NCBI RefSeq assembly: GCF_019263745.1
Contig: NZ_CP077107.1
Span: forward strand, 1,178,001 to 1,242,000
Direction: 5' to 3'
Source: Methanospirillum hungatei
GTDB lineage: Archaea; Halobacteriota; Methanomicrobia; Methanomicrobiales; Methanospirillaceae
DNA length: 64,000 nt
Below, piece after piece: positions 46,564 to 56,917 of the stretch (position 1 is the stretch's first letter; each line of letters starts with the position of its first letter). A program made the position numbers and the translations under genes. The notes below the pieces were generated by a model. That model saw only the letters and a list, made by a program, of their open reading frames with translations, made no database searches and was not told the DNA's origin.

Positions 46564-48075
46564 ATGGAAAAGTCCATCGATGAGATCAACCGGCGTATTC
46601 GTGATGGTTCAGCCCGGGTGGTCACTGCCGATGAGATGCCAGACATCGTCAGCGAACTCGGAGAAGAAGGGGCACTCCAGGAGGTGGATGTTGTTACCAC
46701 CGGAACCTTTGGAGCCATGTGCTCATCAGGGGCATTTTTGAACTTCGGTCATGCAGAACCTCCAATCAAGATGGAACGGCTCTGGCTGAACGATGTTGAA
46801 GCATACGGCGGTATTGCAGCAGTCGATACCTACATCGGTGCGACAAATAAGTCTGTTACCAGAATGGAGAGTTATGGAGGTGCCCATGTTATTGAAGACT
46901 TCATTTCAGGCAAGGCCATAGAACTCCGGGCACAATCATCAGGATCAGATTGTTATCCACGAAGAAGTATTACAACTGAAGTCAGGCTTGAAGATCTGAA
47001 CCAGGCAATCATGGTCAATCCACGAAATGCCTACCAGCGATATGATGCAGCAGTAAACACATCTGATGACACCCTGTACACCTATATGGGAACTCTCCTC
47101 CCCCATAGTGCAAACGTGTCGTTTTCGGGTGCAGGAACGTTAAACCCAATATGTAACGACCCAAACCTTCGGCTCATCGGAAGTGGTGTACCAATCTTAC
47201 TTGGTGGTGCTCCAGGTATGGTAGTTGGTGAAGGAACACAACATTCATCTGCAGGAAACTTCGCAACCCTGATGACAACCGCTGATATGGCTGAAATGAA
47301 TTCAGACTTTTTGCGGGCAGCATATATGTATCGGTATGGCCCCACGCTCTACCTTGGGGTAGGTATTCCTTTACCTGTTCTGGATATCGAAACGGTCAGA
47401 CGGACATCAGTCAGAGATGAAGATATTATGGTCAGTATCAGGGATTACGGCGTTCCATCCCGGAGCAGGCCGGTCCTTGGACAAGTAAGTTATGCAGAAC
47501 TGAAATCAGGCACTATTGAACTGAATAACGAAGAGATAAAGACTTCATCGCTGTCCTCGTACCGACGGGCCAAGATGGTTGCAAACACCCTGAAAACCTG
47601 GATACAGGAAGGGCATATGACCTTGTGTCTTCCAACACGGTACCTCGATCCTTCCAAACAGGCAAAACCAATGCGAGAAACAAGAAAAGTAGTCCTGGTT
47701 CAGGAGATTATGCAGAGAAAAGTTGTGACAATAAAGGAAGAACAGGACATAACAGAGGCTGCAAAAAAACTGCTTAGGGGAGAGACAAACCATCTGCCAG
47801 TGTTAAATGAACAGGGACGACTGACCGGAGTAGTCACGACCTTTGATATTGCAAAAGCAGTTGCACGACCAGAACGGAAAGTAAAAGTTCAGGATGTCAT
47901 GACCAGGAATGTAATCACTACCCTCGCTGATGAACCAATAGACATTGCTGCCCAGAAGATGGAGCATCATCGGATCAGTGCACTCCCGGTAGTAGATGCA
48001 CAAAATCAGTGTATCGCAATCCTCCATGCCAGTGATTTAGGAAAACTCTTCAAACCCGGAGGGGCCAGACCATGA
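46564..48075 (+). CDS. Homocysteine biosynthesis protein (COG1900) with CBS pair
   Basis: 503 residues. The COG1900 domain fills about 1-370 with the Cys pair at 53 (GTFGAMCSSGAF) and 130 (SSGSDCYPR), positions I recall as conserved and essential in the family. Two CBS motifs follow (about 380-500), with TGVVTTFDIAKAV and AILHASDLGKL, a likely adenosyl-ligand sensor. It uses aspartate semialdehyde and sulfide to make homocysteine with the next gene product. The following gene overlaps the stop by 4 nt. Confidence 0.9.
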   Translation: MEKSIDEINRRIRDGSARVVTADEMPDIVSELGEEGALQEVDVVTTGTFGAMCSSGAFLNFGHAEPPIKMERLWLNDVEAYGGIAAVDTYIGATNKSVTRMESYGGAHVIEDFISGKAIELRAQSSGSDCYPRRSITTEVRLEDLNQAIMVNPRNAYQRYDAAVNTSDDTLYTYMGTLLPHSANVSFSGAGTLNPICNDPNLRLIGSGVPILLGGAPGMVVGEGTQHSSAGNFATLMTTADMAEMNSDFLRAAYMYRYGPTLYLGVGIPLPVLDIETVRRTSVRDEDIMVSIRDYGVPSRSRPVLGQVSYAELKSGTIELNNEEIKTSSLSSYRRAKMVANTLKTWIQEGHMTLCLPTRYLDPSKQAKPMRETRKVVLVQEIMQRKVVTIKEEQDITEAAKKLLRGETNHLPVLNEQGRLTGVVTTFDIAKAVARPERKVKVQDVMTRNVITTLADEPIDIAAQKMEHHRISALPVVDAQNQCIAILHASDLGKLFKPGGARP

Positions 48076-48455
48076 AACTCTTAGTCCGTCTGATTCATGA
48101 AAGTAAGCCGATTATTGCGCAGGTTGTAAAAGACACCGGAGTTCTCATTAATGTTGATCGGGCACGGTCTGATGCTCATGAGGGAGAAGAAGCACTCGTT
48201 GACGTTCCAGATGAGAACTGCATTATTGTAAGCGAACGGATGAGATCACTGGGTGCTGAAGTCAGAATTCTTGAAGAAGGAATCAGACATGACGAAGAGG
48301 AATGTGTTGATTGTGGGGCCTGTATCTCTATATGTCCAAAAGGTGTCTTTTCTTTTGATGAAAACTGGAAATTACAGGTTTCAACAAAAAAATGCATTTT
48401 ATGTGGAAGATGTATCATCAGCTGTCCTCATGCAGCACTGTCTCTCAGTTATTAA
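48072..48455 (+). CDS. NIL-domain ferredoxin of homocysteine synthesis
   Basis: 127 residues. The N-terminal NIL fold (about 1-75) is followed by two 4Fe-4S motifs, CVDCGACISICPKGV and CILCGRCIISCPHAA. It pairs with COG1900 and supplies electrons or sulfur handling for homocysteine formation. ATGA overlap with the preceding gene. Confidence 0.9.
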   Translation: MKLLVRLIHESKPIIAQVVKDTGVLINVDRARSDAHEGEEALVDVPDENCIIVSERMRSLGAEVRILEEGIRHDEEECVDCGACISICPKGVFSFDENWKLQVSTKKCILCGRCIISCPHAALSLSY

Positions 48456-48460
48456 ACTGA

Positions 48461-49201
48461 ATGACGCTCCGTCATCATTTTGAACTCAGGGAAACCATAG
48501 CGACCATCCTTGCGGATGATAATCAATACATCGATGCAGCCTGTGAAGGAATACGTCAGGCAAGATTCGAGATTGAGAAATACATCATCCGGGATCCTTT
48601 TTTTGCTACCAGTTATGAACCCATACCAATACCGGTTGGTCCGGACATCATTCGCAGGATGGGGGATGCAGCACAGAATGCAGGAGTCGGACCCATGGCA
48701 AGTGTTGCAGGGGCCGTAGCAGATGCAGGTGTTCGTGCTGCAAAAATTGCAGGATCTGCTTATTGTGTTGTAGATAATGGGGGTGACATTGCTTTGATAT
48801 CTGACAGGTCAATCCGGGTCGGACTTTATGCAGGAGACTCCCCCTTATCAGGAAAATATGCATTCCTCATACCACCGAAAGACGAAATATACGGTATATG
48901 CACATCTTCTGCAACAGTCGGCCATTCATTCTCATTCGGTTCAGCAGACAGTGTCACTGTTTTTTCACAAGATCCTATACTTGCTGATGCTGTTGCCACA
49001 TCTGTTTGTAATAGTCTCTCATTATCAGATCAATCCCCGCTTGAAGATGTATGCGAAGATATTGATGGGATTTATGCTGTTTTTGGTGAAACCAGTATCA
49101 TATGGGGAGAAATTCCACCACTCGTCAGAGCAGAAAAGCGGGAGGATCTGATCACCGCTGGGGGATTAGGTTTTATTAGACAGGGATCGAATGAGGTATG
49201 A
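48461..49201 (+). CDS. UPF0280 (COG2122) protein
   Basis: 246 residues. The segment PVGPDIIRRMGDAAQNAGVG, the Gly/Ala-rich VAGAVADAGVRAAK, and VVDNGGDIAL are the UPF0280/ApbE-like pattern. COG2122 proteins cluster with the homocysteine genes and have been implicated in that pathway; the exact reaction is unclear. It starts 5 bp after the ferredoxin gene. Confidence 0.85.
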   Translation: MTLRHHFELRETIATILADDNQYIDAACEGIRQARFEIEKYIIRDPFFATSYEPIPIPVGPDIIRRMGDAAQNAGVGPMASVAGAVADAGVRAAKIAGSAYCVVDNGGDIALISDRSIRVGLYAGDSPLSGKYAFLIPPKDEIYGICTSSATVGHSFSFGSADSVTVFSQDPILADAVATSVCNSLSLSDQSPLEDVCEDIDGIYAVFGETSIIWGEIPPLVRAEKREDLITAGGLGFIRQGSNEV

Positions 49202-49207
49202 TCTCCT

Positions 49208-49666
49208 ATGAATGCCATTACTCCAATTATAGTAACCCTTGACTTTCTTGAATTCCCACCCAGAAATACCTGCAGAGGAGAAGATCGATCTCCTGCATTA
49301 AACATTAAAAACCTGGATGCTCAATCAGTCGCGATTATGGTTTTTAATCCGTTTATTAAATCCTGTTGTTCTTTCACACCATGGATAATATGGAATATTC
49401 CCCCACTTTCTCGGATCCCTGAAGGATTTCCAAAAGAACCACAGGTATTAAAACCGGTCCAGGCAGTACAGGGAATAAACGATTATGGCACCATTGGATA
49501 TCATGGACCATGTCCACCAGATGGGGAAATGCACCGATATCAGTTTAGAGTTTATGCCCTAGATACGATGCTTGACCTTCCACCTGGATCAACAAAAGAT
49601 GACCTTATCAAAGCGATGCGAGGTCATGTTGTACAATATGGAGAAACGGTAGCCTTAGCTCGGTAA
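49208..49666 (+). CDS. YbhB/YbcL-family (PEBP-like) protein
   Basis: 152 residues. The motifs TCRGEDRSPAL, NIPPLSRIPEGFP and GYHGPCPPDGEMHRYQFRVYALD are the PEBP/YbhB signature. The family binds small anionic or phosphorylated ligands. It starts 6 bp after the UPF0280 gene, so it belongs to the homocysteine transcript, but a role there is not known. Confidence 0.9.
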   Translation: MNAITPIIVTLDFLEFPPRNTCRGEDRSPALNIKNLDAQSVAIMVFNPFIKSCCSFTPWIIWNIPPLSRIPEGFPKEPQVLKPVQAVQGINDYGTIGYHGPCPPDGEMHRYQFRVYALDTMLDLPPGSTKDDLIKAMRGHVVQYGETVALAR

Positions 49667-49698
49667 ATCGCCAGTGATTGTGACAAAGAAATCTCTAC

Positions 49699-49920
49699 CT
49701 AAGTTCGCACAGATATTCCGGTGAGATCAGATACATCAGACATGACAGCATCAGTGACCATCATCTGATTACTCATTTTTTGTCCTCGTACCGGACATTT
49801 CCAGAACGGATATGGGCATTCCCGATTACTTTTTTCCTCAGAACAAACCGGTGTCCCATGATGAAACCATAAATACAGGCAATGGGGACGGTTTGGATGT
49901 TTTTCAGTGTTTGTGTTCAC
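49699..49920 (-). CDS. Small Cys-containing hypothetical protein
   Basis: 73 residues from the GTG at 49920: MNTNTEKHPNRPHCLYLWFH begins the product, and the Cys segments VCSEEKSNRECPYPFWKCP give a plausible metal-binding loop. The C-terminal 25 residues look like a flexible tail with Met and Ser. It lies between the PEBP gene and the PEGA gene and could be real; the longer frame begins at 49947. Confidence 0.45.
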   Translation of the reverse strand: MNTNTEKHPNRPHCLYLWFHHGTPVCSEEKSNRECPYPFWKCPVRGQKMSNQMMVTDAVMSDVSDLTGISVRT

Positions 49921-50009
49921 TATACACCGATTTCCAATTATTATCAATAGTACCGTTTTCTGTTCTAACGTTTAGTAGTTACGAAAAATAGTGGGTGTAT
50001 CCAAAAGTA

Positions 50010-51290
50010 TCAAGATTTTTTTCTCAAGATAAAAATTCCACCAAATATCACTGCAAAACAAATAATACCAGTAAAAATGCCGGATTTTGTAGGTTCAGGA
50101 ACAGGAGTCTGTATTGGAGTGGGAGATGGAGTCGCCTCTGCAGGAACATTCAGACGGCTGAGTACTGCAGATATCATGACGGTCTGTTTATCTGTAATAG
50201 TCACTTTACTTACATAATCTGCATACCCGTCCTTTCGAATGAGCAGGGTATGTTCACCCGGAGAAACCGACCCGAACATAACCGGAGAAAATCCGCGATA
50301 TTCATTATCCAGATATACACTCGCTCCGGTCGGTTCAGACTGGATATTCATAGAGCCGGATTTTGAATATCTCTCTCCAATCCTGACCATATCAGCATCT
50401 ATATATGTCGTTCGACCCCTGGAAATGTATACATCTTCATAATAATCGTAATATCCAGAATATTTCAGACGGATAGTATAGGTTCCTGGTCGGATGTCAT
50501 TTAAAGTCAAATACCCGGAATATGGTGTATATCCCCTGAATCGATTATCAACATATACTTCAGCCTGATATGGCTCGCTTGCAATCTTCAGGGTTCCATC
50601 AACATAGGTATAATAATCATACCCACGGTATCGATCATAAGAATAATACTCCCTATCGTATTTGTCATAATATGTAGGCCGGTACGTCCGTGATCTATCA
50701 TCATCATACCAGTGATGAATTACTGTAGGCTCCTGATATCGGTATGAGGGGTAGTATACAGGTGATGAATAATCACGGGGGTATGGAGTAGGTGTTGGTT
50801 CAGGTGTTGGAGGGTAGGTAGGATAATATGGAACAGCAGAGCCCGGATCCTGGTATGGTCCAGTTACCGGTGAAATCTGAATGGGTTGATCTAACGTGCC
50901 TGGCGATGGAGGATTTGAAGGATAATAAGGTTCAGCAGTACCTGGATCCTGATAGGAACCCTGAACTGGTTCACTCTGCAAGACAGTCCCGGCTGGAACA
51001 TCAAGGACAATATTCGAAGGATTTGGTGTAAAAGAAGTATCTGAATTACCCGGATTCACAAACATACCGGCATTATTTTGTTCCGGAATAAAAGGCCCCT
51101 GTGTTGGATATGGTGTTGAATACATATCAGGAGAGGGAGGACTTGCCGGATAAAATGGCTCTGCTATTCCTGATCCCTGCTGATCAACAAACATCTGGGT
51201 ATTGTCATCAGAATAGTCAGCACTAACTGTTCCAGACAGGATACACATACAAATCAGGGCTCCTGTCATCCAAATGAATATGTTATTCAT
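50010..51290 (-). CDS. PEGA-domain surface protein with proline-rich repeats
   Basis: About 426 residues from the ATG at 51290, which has GGAGGG upstream. Signal peptide about 1-24. Residues about 30-175 are Pro/Tyr-rich with three repeats of the type DPGxAxPYYPxxPPxP. Two PEGA units follow (about 225-290 and 300-365: KIASEPYQAEVYVDNRFRG, NIQSEPTGASVYLDNEYRG). A C-terminal hydrophobic anchor ends in RKKS. It is an envelope-anchored surface protein; PEGA domains occur in S-layer-linked proteins. Confidence 0.85.
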   Translation of the reverse strand: MNNIFIWMTGALICMCILSGTVSADYSDDNTQMFVDQQGSGIAEPFYPASPPSPDMYSTPYPTQGPFIPEQNNAGMFVNPGNSDTSFTPNPSNIVLDVPAGTVLQSEPVQGSYQDPGTAEPYYPSNPPSPGTLDQPIQISPVTGPYQDPGSAVPYYPTYPPTPEPTPTPYPRDYSSPVYYPSYRYQEPTVIHHWYDDDRSRTYRPTYYDKYDREYYSYDRYRGYDYYTYVDGTLKIASEPYQAEVYVDNRFRGYTPYSGYLTLNDIRPGTYTIRLKYSGYYDYYEDVYISRGRTTYIDADMVRIGERYSKSGSMNIQSEPTGASVYLDNEYRGFSPVMFGSVSPGEHTLLIRKDGYADYVSKVTITDKQTVMISAVLSRLNVPAEATPSPTPIQTPVPEPTKSGIFTGIICFAVIFGGIFILRKKS

Positions 51291-51482
51291 ACAATCCCTC
51301 CACACCATTGATCCCTTTCATTTGTTTATGATGTATAGGATACACGTCTGTGTGTATAAGGATATGTAAAAATCGTGAAGAAGTTCAAAGCAGGGTGATG
51401 CAGGGTAATTGCCCGGATCCATTCAGTATTTCTATTTGATAAATGCACCCTTTCTCAGCCACTATTAAGACAAAAAGTGAAG

Positions 51483-51977
51483 TTATTTTTTTATTATCAT
51501 TTCCAGATCTTCAAGCAGGCTCTGAAGATCCTCTTCGTGTTCTACTTCCTGGGTGATGATAGTAAGAATCATATTATAGGTAACTGGATCTTTTCCTTCT
51601 ACTATCTTCATCAGATGATCATATGTCTTGATGGCACACTGTTCACCCTTAATGTTCTGTTCGAGAATTGATTGCACATAAGGATCAATCGGAGCATCAT
51701 ACCCGCAGTTCGTCAGATTATACCATTCTTTTGGTTCGAGAACAGGAGTTCCTCCTAGTTGAACAATCCGAAGAGCAATCATATCAGCATGAGAGAGTTC
51801 TTCGGTTGCATGCTGGACCAGTTCGGCAATAACTGCATCCTTCGTAGGACCTTTTACTACTTTGGATCCAATCCAGTACTGATAATACGCAAGCCATTCG
51901 TCTGCCAATGCCTTGTTTAAGAGAGAAATCAGGTTGTCAACATCCATGCCGACAATTTTACGTCCTTGTGATCCCAT
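51483..51977 (-). CDS. Dps-like ferritin (DPSL/thioferritin type)
   Basis: 164 residues. The ferritin helix motif NKALADEWLAYYQYWIG with the Glu ligand, ATEELSHADMIALR, and ITQEVEHEEDLQ supply di-iron ligands. Two Cys (TNCGYDAP and EQCAIKTY) about 23 residues apart fit the thiol pair of DPSL proteins. It stores iron and detoxifies peroxide. Single gene. Confidence 0.8.
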   Translation of the reverse strand: MGSQGRKIVGMDVDNLISLLNKALADEWLAYYQYWIGSKVVKGPTKDAVIAELVQHATEELSHADMIALRIVQLGGTPVLEPKEWYNLTNCGYDAPIDPYVQSILEQNIKGEQCAIKTYDHLMKIVEGKDPVTYNMILTIITQEVEHEEDLQSLLEDLEMIIKK

Positions 51978-52064
51978 AGATCATCCCTGACTTGGATATT
52001 CTCATGAAGGCTATATCAAGCCATCGATACCAGGAATTCGATTTACCTAAATAGGAATCACCAT

Positions 52065-54002
52065 ATGCAGTGCTCCAAAAAAAGAAGTTTTCAGAAAATT
52101 TTCTTGTTCCTCCTAAGTATACAGATAATGTTTCCAATAGCTGTATCAGCTCTTGATATTGCACTATCACCTCATCCATCAATAGGGACCGGTATCACAT
52201 TTCCTGATACAGGAGAGAAGATCAACGATGAAGTGCATGATGCAATTTCGAACGCATCACATGAAATCACAGCAATATGCTCAATTCCGGGACATGAACG
52301 GAATGAAAAAAATACCATCATCAGACTTGAGGAAATCCTGACAAAACTGGACCATACCTTGCAAAAATATCTGGTCCTTTCCGGATTGTATCCAGATAAA
52401 AATCTTCAAAATGCATCATTATTGGCAACCAAAACACATGCAGAATTTATTCAGAGATTATCGGCAGACGCAGAAATCTATGCATGTATCAGAGAAACTA
52501 AACCAGAATCAGTATATGGATATTGGTTAAAGAACCAGGAACTTCGTTTCTTCAGAGATGCAAATACTGATTCTATACCTGATGAAAATGAACTAACACC
52601 ACTGTATGAAGAATTGTTTTCATTACAAAATGATTATATAAGAAATATCAGAGAAAACAGACCACTCACTGAAAATTTGCAGATAATTGAGAGGTCAGCC
52701 TCCATCCGAAGTGATATCGCATTCCATGAAGGCTATGAAACCTGGACTGATTTAAAAGCCGACAGGCAGGGATGGTCAATAACGGGATCAGATATTGCAT
52801 TGCTGTTTGATAATATAACTCCCACAATAAAACAGATGATCCAACCGATCATCCGTGAAATACAAACAAATAAAGAAGTAGAAAATTCTTCTCCAACAAT
52901 ATATGATTATGAGATTGATCGATTCATCTCAGAAAAAGCCTTAAATTTACCCATTACACCGAAAAATCTTTTCCAATCTTCGGATATTACCATAAACCGA
53001 ACCCTTATGGTAATATCCTGTCTTTTGAATGTGAAAACTGAAGAAATTAATAATGTGGATGTATATGCACCCGGGGTATCATTATTCCGGGTTTCAAATA
53101 TCAGTACAAATAAAACACATGGCTGGTTTTATCTTGACCTGAAGAACAGATCTGGAAAAACGCAGGAATGGTTGACAGCTCAGATATCAGGAATAGGGTA
53201 TAATGGTGATGATGATGGTTCAATCATTTCAGCACCAGTATTTATTGTAAGTGGAACAATCCATAACCAAAATGAGGGAACTCGAATGCAGGAAGAAGAC
53301 TATACTTTAATGTTTCATGAATTCGGTCATCTGTATACCCTCATCCTGACTGGTTCATCAGAGTCTGCAGTTCCAGTAACACTTCCTATAGAAATGACTG
53401 AAGCATCATCCAGATTATTTGAATACATTGCCTGGACGCCTGAAATTCTTGCAATAATACAGTACCCCGCCAATAATAATCAATTATTACAAAACAATAA
53501 CTTCGTTCATCTGTATGCTGGATCTCAAGATCCCTATTCGGACGAGCATCGGTGGAATCTGGCGAAAGATACCATCATCAGTTTACTGGATCTCAAAATA
53601 GCCCAGTCAAGAGAACCCGTTCGGTTCAATGAATGGTATCAGGAAATTTATACACATATTACTGGTGCTCAGGTTACTGATCAGGGTGGATACTTATTAC
53701 GACACCCACACTTTTCAGGTGATACTGCGGGTATGTATTGGATCTACCCTATTGGAGACGTATACGCAACTCTGTTGTATGCGAAAATTTTTGAATCCGG
53801 AATTCTTAACAAATCAACCTGGAAAACATACACAGACGGATTATTATACCCAGAACAGAATTTTCTTTTAGCAACAGAGTGGATCAAAAGGAATCTGACT
53901 GAAAAAAATTCTATCCAAAGGGAGAAATCAAAGAAAAACTGGACGTTCATTCCCGGTTGCATATCTGATCATCTCCTCGTACGTGGAATTATTGCAGGCT
54001 GA
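52065..54002 (+). CDS. Secreted M3-like zinc metallopeptidase
   Basis: 645 residues. A signal peptide (about 1-29) precedes the enzyme. The zinc site HEFGH is at 418-422 in TLMFHEFGHLYTLIL, and the third ligand Glu lies in PIEMTEASSRLFEY, about 25 residues on, which is the M3 oligopeptidase pattern. Extracellular M3-like enzymes are uncommon in methanogens, so a role in peptide breakdown at the surface is inferred. Its substrate is unknown. Confidence 0.85.
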   Translation: MQCSKKRSFQKIFLFLLSIQIMFPIAVSALDIALSPHPSIGTGITFPDTGEKINDEVHDAISNASHEITAICSIPGHERNEKNTIIRLEEILTKLDHTLQKYLVLSGLYPDKNLQNASLLATKTHAEFIQRLSADAEIYACIRETKPESVYGYWLKNQELRFFRDANTDSIPDENELTPLYEELFSLQNDYIRNIRENRPLTENLQIIERSASIRSDIAFHEGYETWTDLKADRQGWSITGSDIALLFDNITPTIKQMIQPIIREIQTNKEVENSSPTIYDYEIDRFISEKALNLPITPKNLFQSSDITINRTLMVISCLLNVKTEEINNVDVYAPGVSLFRVSNISTNKTHGWFYLDLKNRSGKTQEWLTAQISGIGYNGDDDGSIISAPVFIVSGTIHNQNEGTRMQEEDYTLMFHEFGHLYTLILTGSSESAVPVTLPIEMTEASSRLFEYIAWTPEILAIIQYPANNNQLLQNNNFVHLYAGSQDPYSDEHRWNLAKDTIISLLDLKIAQSREPVRFNEWYQEIYTHITGAQVTDQGGYLLRHPHFSGDTAGMYWIYPIGDVYATLLYAKIFESGILNKSTWKTYTDGLLYPEQNFLLATEWIKRNLTEKNSIQREKSKKNWTFIPGCISDHLLVRGIIAG

Positions 54003-54024
54003 CAAAGTATAAATTCAGTTCATG

Positions 54025-54092
54025 TGGCCTGCATCCAGAGAGATGAACCCCTTCATTTCCACTGGAGCGCGTGCCAAAGAGGTACTTTTTTT
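54025..54092 (+). terminator. Nested hairpin and T-tract after the peptidase gene
   Basis: TGGC pairs with GCCA, TCCAG with CTGGA, and ATGAA with TTCAT in one nested hairpin (54025-54076), followed at 54086 by seven T. This is either the terminator of the peptidase gene or a short RNA. The rest of 54093-54498 is A/T-rich and has only a small hairpin AATCCC/GGGATT near 54300-54315. Confidence 0.45.
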
Positions 54093-54458
54093 AAATTTAA
54101 CAATCAAAAAATAGGAATTTTCAAAAATCAAACCGAATTATTTATATTCGGCAATGAGGTGTGAAACGGGTGCAGACATCAGACAAATCTCACCGCAAAT
54201 TATAGAGATATTTTTAACTTTTTAGAATATTCCGATATTTTTTAAAAAAGAGAGCATTTTATGCGTTTATTATCGGCGCGTTTTTGACCTGAATGAAAAA
54301 ATCCCTCTTGGGATTAACCCTAACCTGAAGTTAATGTTGCAATTACGAGAGAATGTCTTCAAATTTTATCTAATTTTAAATTTTAAAGATTATTTATGCG
54401 AATCAGAATATGGAATTATGATAATTTAATTACATATGATCATACAGATCGAATAAAA

Positions 54459-54466
54459 TTTATATA
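54459..54466 (+). promoter_or_regulatory. TATA box of the grpE-dnaK-dnaJ operon
   Basis: TTTATATA preceded by GAATAAAA, a possible BRE. It lies 32 nt before the ATG at 54499. Heat-shock control likely acts here, but no operator could be recognised. Confidence 0.5.
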
Positions 54467-54498
54467 GAACTACATTACAACAATAATAGTGAACCTCT

Positions 54499-55050
54499 AT
54501 GAACGACTCCGCAGATACTCATCATGAGAAAAAATCAGAAATGAATCAGGAAGAAGAGGGAGGCCTGATTCCAGAAGGATCTCCCCCGGATGAGGAAAAA
54601 TCTCCACTCGAATTACTCCGCTCAGAGTATGAGGAACTCAATGACAAATATTTGCGGCTCGCAGCTGACTTTGAAAATTTCAGAAAACGTTCCATCAGGG
54701 ACACTGAACACCGGATAGCACAATCTATCGGGCAGTTTGCCCGTGATATGCTGGAGGTTGCGGATAGCCTTGACCGGGCTATGCAGGCAGAAGGTGGAAC
54801 GCATGAAGGGTTGAACCAGATTCAGAAACTGCTCACTCAGGTGCTGAAAAGACAGGGTGTTGAGGCATTTGAATCAGTAGGAGAAAAATTTGATCCATCC
54901 CGCCATGAAGCGATTGCAATGGTTCCTTCACCTAAAGATGAAGGAGTAATTTGCGATCAGGTATGCAAAGGATACTGCCTTGAGGATAGAGTAATTCGTC
55001 CTGCACAGGTAGTTGTCTCACAAGGAACAGCACCAGTCGAACAGAAGTAA
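54499..55050 (+). CDS. grpE: Nucleotide exchange factor GrpE
   Basis: 183 residues. An acidic disordered N-terminus (1-35) leads to a coiled coil containing ELNDKYLRLAADFENFRKRS, then the beta-domain KFDPSRHEAIAMVPS and RVIRPAQVVVSQG. It releases ADP from DnaK. First gene of the operon. The bacterial-type DnaK system in methanogens is regarded as horizontally acquired. Confidence 0.95.
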   Translation: MNDSADTHHEKKSEMNQEEEGGLIPEGSPPDEEKSPLELLRSEYEELNDKYLRLAADFENFRKRSIRDTEHRIAQSIGQFARDMLEVADSLDRAMQAEGGTHEGLNQIQKLLTQVLKRQGVEAFESVGEKFDPSRHEAIAMVPSPKDEGVICDQVCKGYCLEDRVIRPAQVVVSQGTAPVEQK

Positions 55051-55074
55051 TCATTCATATTCAGGAAATTCATT

Positions 55075-56907
55075 ATGGCAAGCGAAAAAATCCTCGGTAT
55101 CGATCTTGGAACGACGAACTCCTGCATGGCTATCATGGAGGGTGGAAAGGCAGTTGTCATCCCAAATGCAGAGGGAGGCAGGACCACACCGTCAGTTGTC
55201 GCGTTCACCAAAGAAGGTGAGCGGCTTGTTGGCAGCCTTGCAAAGAGACAGGCAATTACCAACCACCAGAATACCGTAATATCAGTCAAGCGTGACATGG
55301 GTACTGCCAAAAAAATAGAACTCACCGGCAAGTCATTTACCCCCCAGGAAATTTCTGCAATGATTCTGCAGAAGATGAAAACCGACGCAGAAGCATATCT
55401 CGGAGAAGAAATTAAAAAGGCAGTCATTACCGTCCCTGCATACTTCAATGATGCACAAAGACAAGCAACCAAGGATGCAGGAACCATTGCCGGACTTGAA
55501 GTTCTTCGTATTATTAATGAACCGACTGCATCTGCCCTGGCATATGGTATTGACAAAGAAGAAGACCATACCGTTCTGGTATACGACCTTGGTGGTGGAA
55601 CCTTTGATGTCTCAATCCTCACATTAGGTGATGGAGTATTTGAAGTCAAGGCAACATCCGGAAACAATCACCTTGGTGGCGATGACTTTGATAAGCGTGT
55701 TATCGATTACCTGGTTGCAGAATTTAAGAAGAAAGAGGGTATAGACCTTTCAAAAGATCCCATGGCAATGCAGCGTCTTCGTGATGCAGCTGAGAATGCA
55801 AAGATCGAACTCTCCCAGAAACAGAAGACAAACGTTAATCTTCCATATATCACCACCGATTCCTCCGGTCCGAAATTCCTTGATATTGATCTGACCCGTG
55901 CACAGTTTGAACAACTGATTGCAGATCTTGTAGAGAGCACTATCGGTCCGGTAAAGCAGGCACTCTCTGACTCAGGGCTCAAGACCGCTGAAATTGATCG
56001 TGTGCTCCTTGTTGGTGGCTCAACCAGAGTTCCGCTGGTCCAACAGAAAGTTAAAGATCTCCTTGGGAAAGAACCGGATAAGGGAATAAATCCGGATGAA
56101 TGTGTTGCAGTTGGAGCAGCAATCCAGGGAGGAGTTCTTGCAGGTGAGACCAGTGATATTGTTCTGCTCGACGTCGCCCCGCTCACCCTCTCAATCGAGA
56201 CCCTTGGTGGTATTGCGACCCCAATCATCGACAGAAACACGACAATTCCAACAAAGAAAAGTCAAATCTTCTCCACCGCAGCAGACAACCAGACATCAGT
56301 CGAAATCCATGTCGTCCAGGGAGAACGAAAGCTGGCAAATGACAACTTTACCCTTGGGCGGTTTATGCTGACCGGAATCCCACCGGCACCCCGTGGAATT
56401 CCACAAATTGAAGTTACATTTGATATCGATGCGAATGGTATCATCCATGTAACTGCAAAGGATCTTGGAACCGGTAATGAGCAGGCAATCACCATTAAGG
56501 GTAGCAAGAAGCTCTCTGATGATGAGATCAAGCGGATGGTTGACGACGCGAAGAAGTTTGAAGATGAAGACAACAAGAAGAAAGAAGAGATTGAAATCCG
56601 CAATAATGCAGATATGGCTGTCTTCTCTGCAGAGAAACTTCTGAAAGAGAGCGAAGATAAGATCGAAGAAGAAGATAAGACAACCATCCAGGATCATATT
56701 GCAAAAATGAAGACTGCGCTTGAAGGAACTGATTCTGAGGAAATTAAGAAGCAGATGGAAGAACTGACAGAAGCAGTATTCAAGGTTACCACAAAGATCT
56801 ACCAGAAGGTACAGGCAGAACAGGCAGCTCAGAACCCAGAGAAAGGCTCTCCCTCTGGTTCTGACGACAATGTCGTAGATGCTGACTTTACGGAAAAGAA
56901 GGAGTGA
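55075..56907 (+). CDS. dnaK: Chaperone DnaK (Hsp70)
   Basis: 610 residues. The ATPase opens with [17 protein letters not shown], contains [14 protein letters not shown] and [12 protein letters not shown], and the substrate domain (about 370-600) is full length with a flexible Gly/Ser end. It folds and protects proteins with GrpE and DnaJ. It starts 24 bp after grpE. Confidence 0.97.
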   Translation: MASEKILGIDLGTTNSCMAIMEGGKAVVIPNAEGGRTTPSVVAFTKEGERLVGSLAKRQAITNHQNTVISVKRDMGTAKKIELTGKSFTPQEISAMILQKMKTDAEAYLGEEIKKAVITVPAYFNDAQRQATKDAGTIAGLEVLRIINEPTASALAYGIDKEEDHTVLVYDLGGGTFDVSILTLGDGVFEVKATSGNNHLGGDDFDKRVIDYLVAEFKKKEGIDLSKDPMAMQRLRDAAENAKIELSQKQKTNVNLPYITTDSSGPKFLDIDLTRAQFEQLIADLVESTIGPVKQALSDSGLKTAEIDRVLLVGGSTRVPLVQQKVKDLLGKEPDKGINPDECVAVGAAIQGGVLAGETSDIVLLDVAPLTLSIETLGGIATPIIDRNTTIPTKKSQIFSTAADNQTSVEIHVVQGERKLANDNFTLGRFMLTGIPPAPRGIPQIEVTFDIDANGIIHVTAKDLGTGNEQAITIKGSKKLSDDEIKRMVDDAKKFEDEDNKKKEEIEIRNNADMAVFSAEKLLKESEDKIEEEDKTTIQDHIAKMKTALEGTDSEEIKKQMEELTEAVFKVTTKIYQKVQAEQAAQNPEKGSPSGSDDNVVDADFTEKKE

Positions 56908-56917
56908 GATCTCATAG

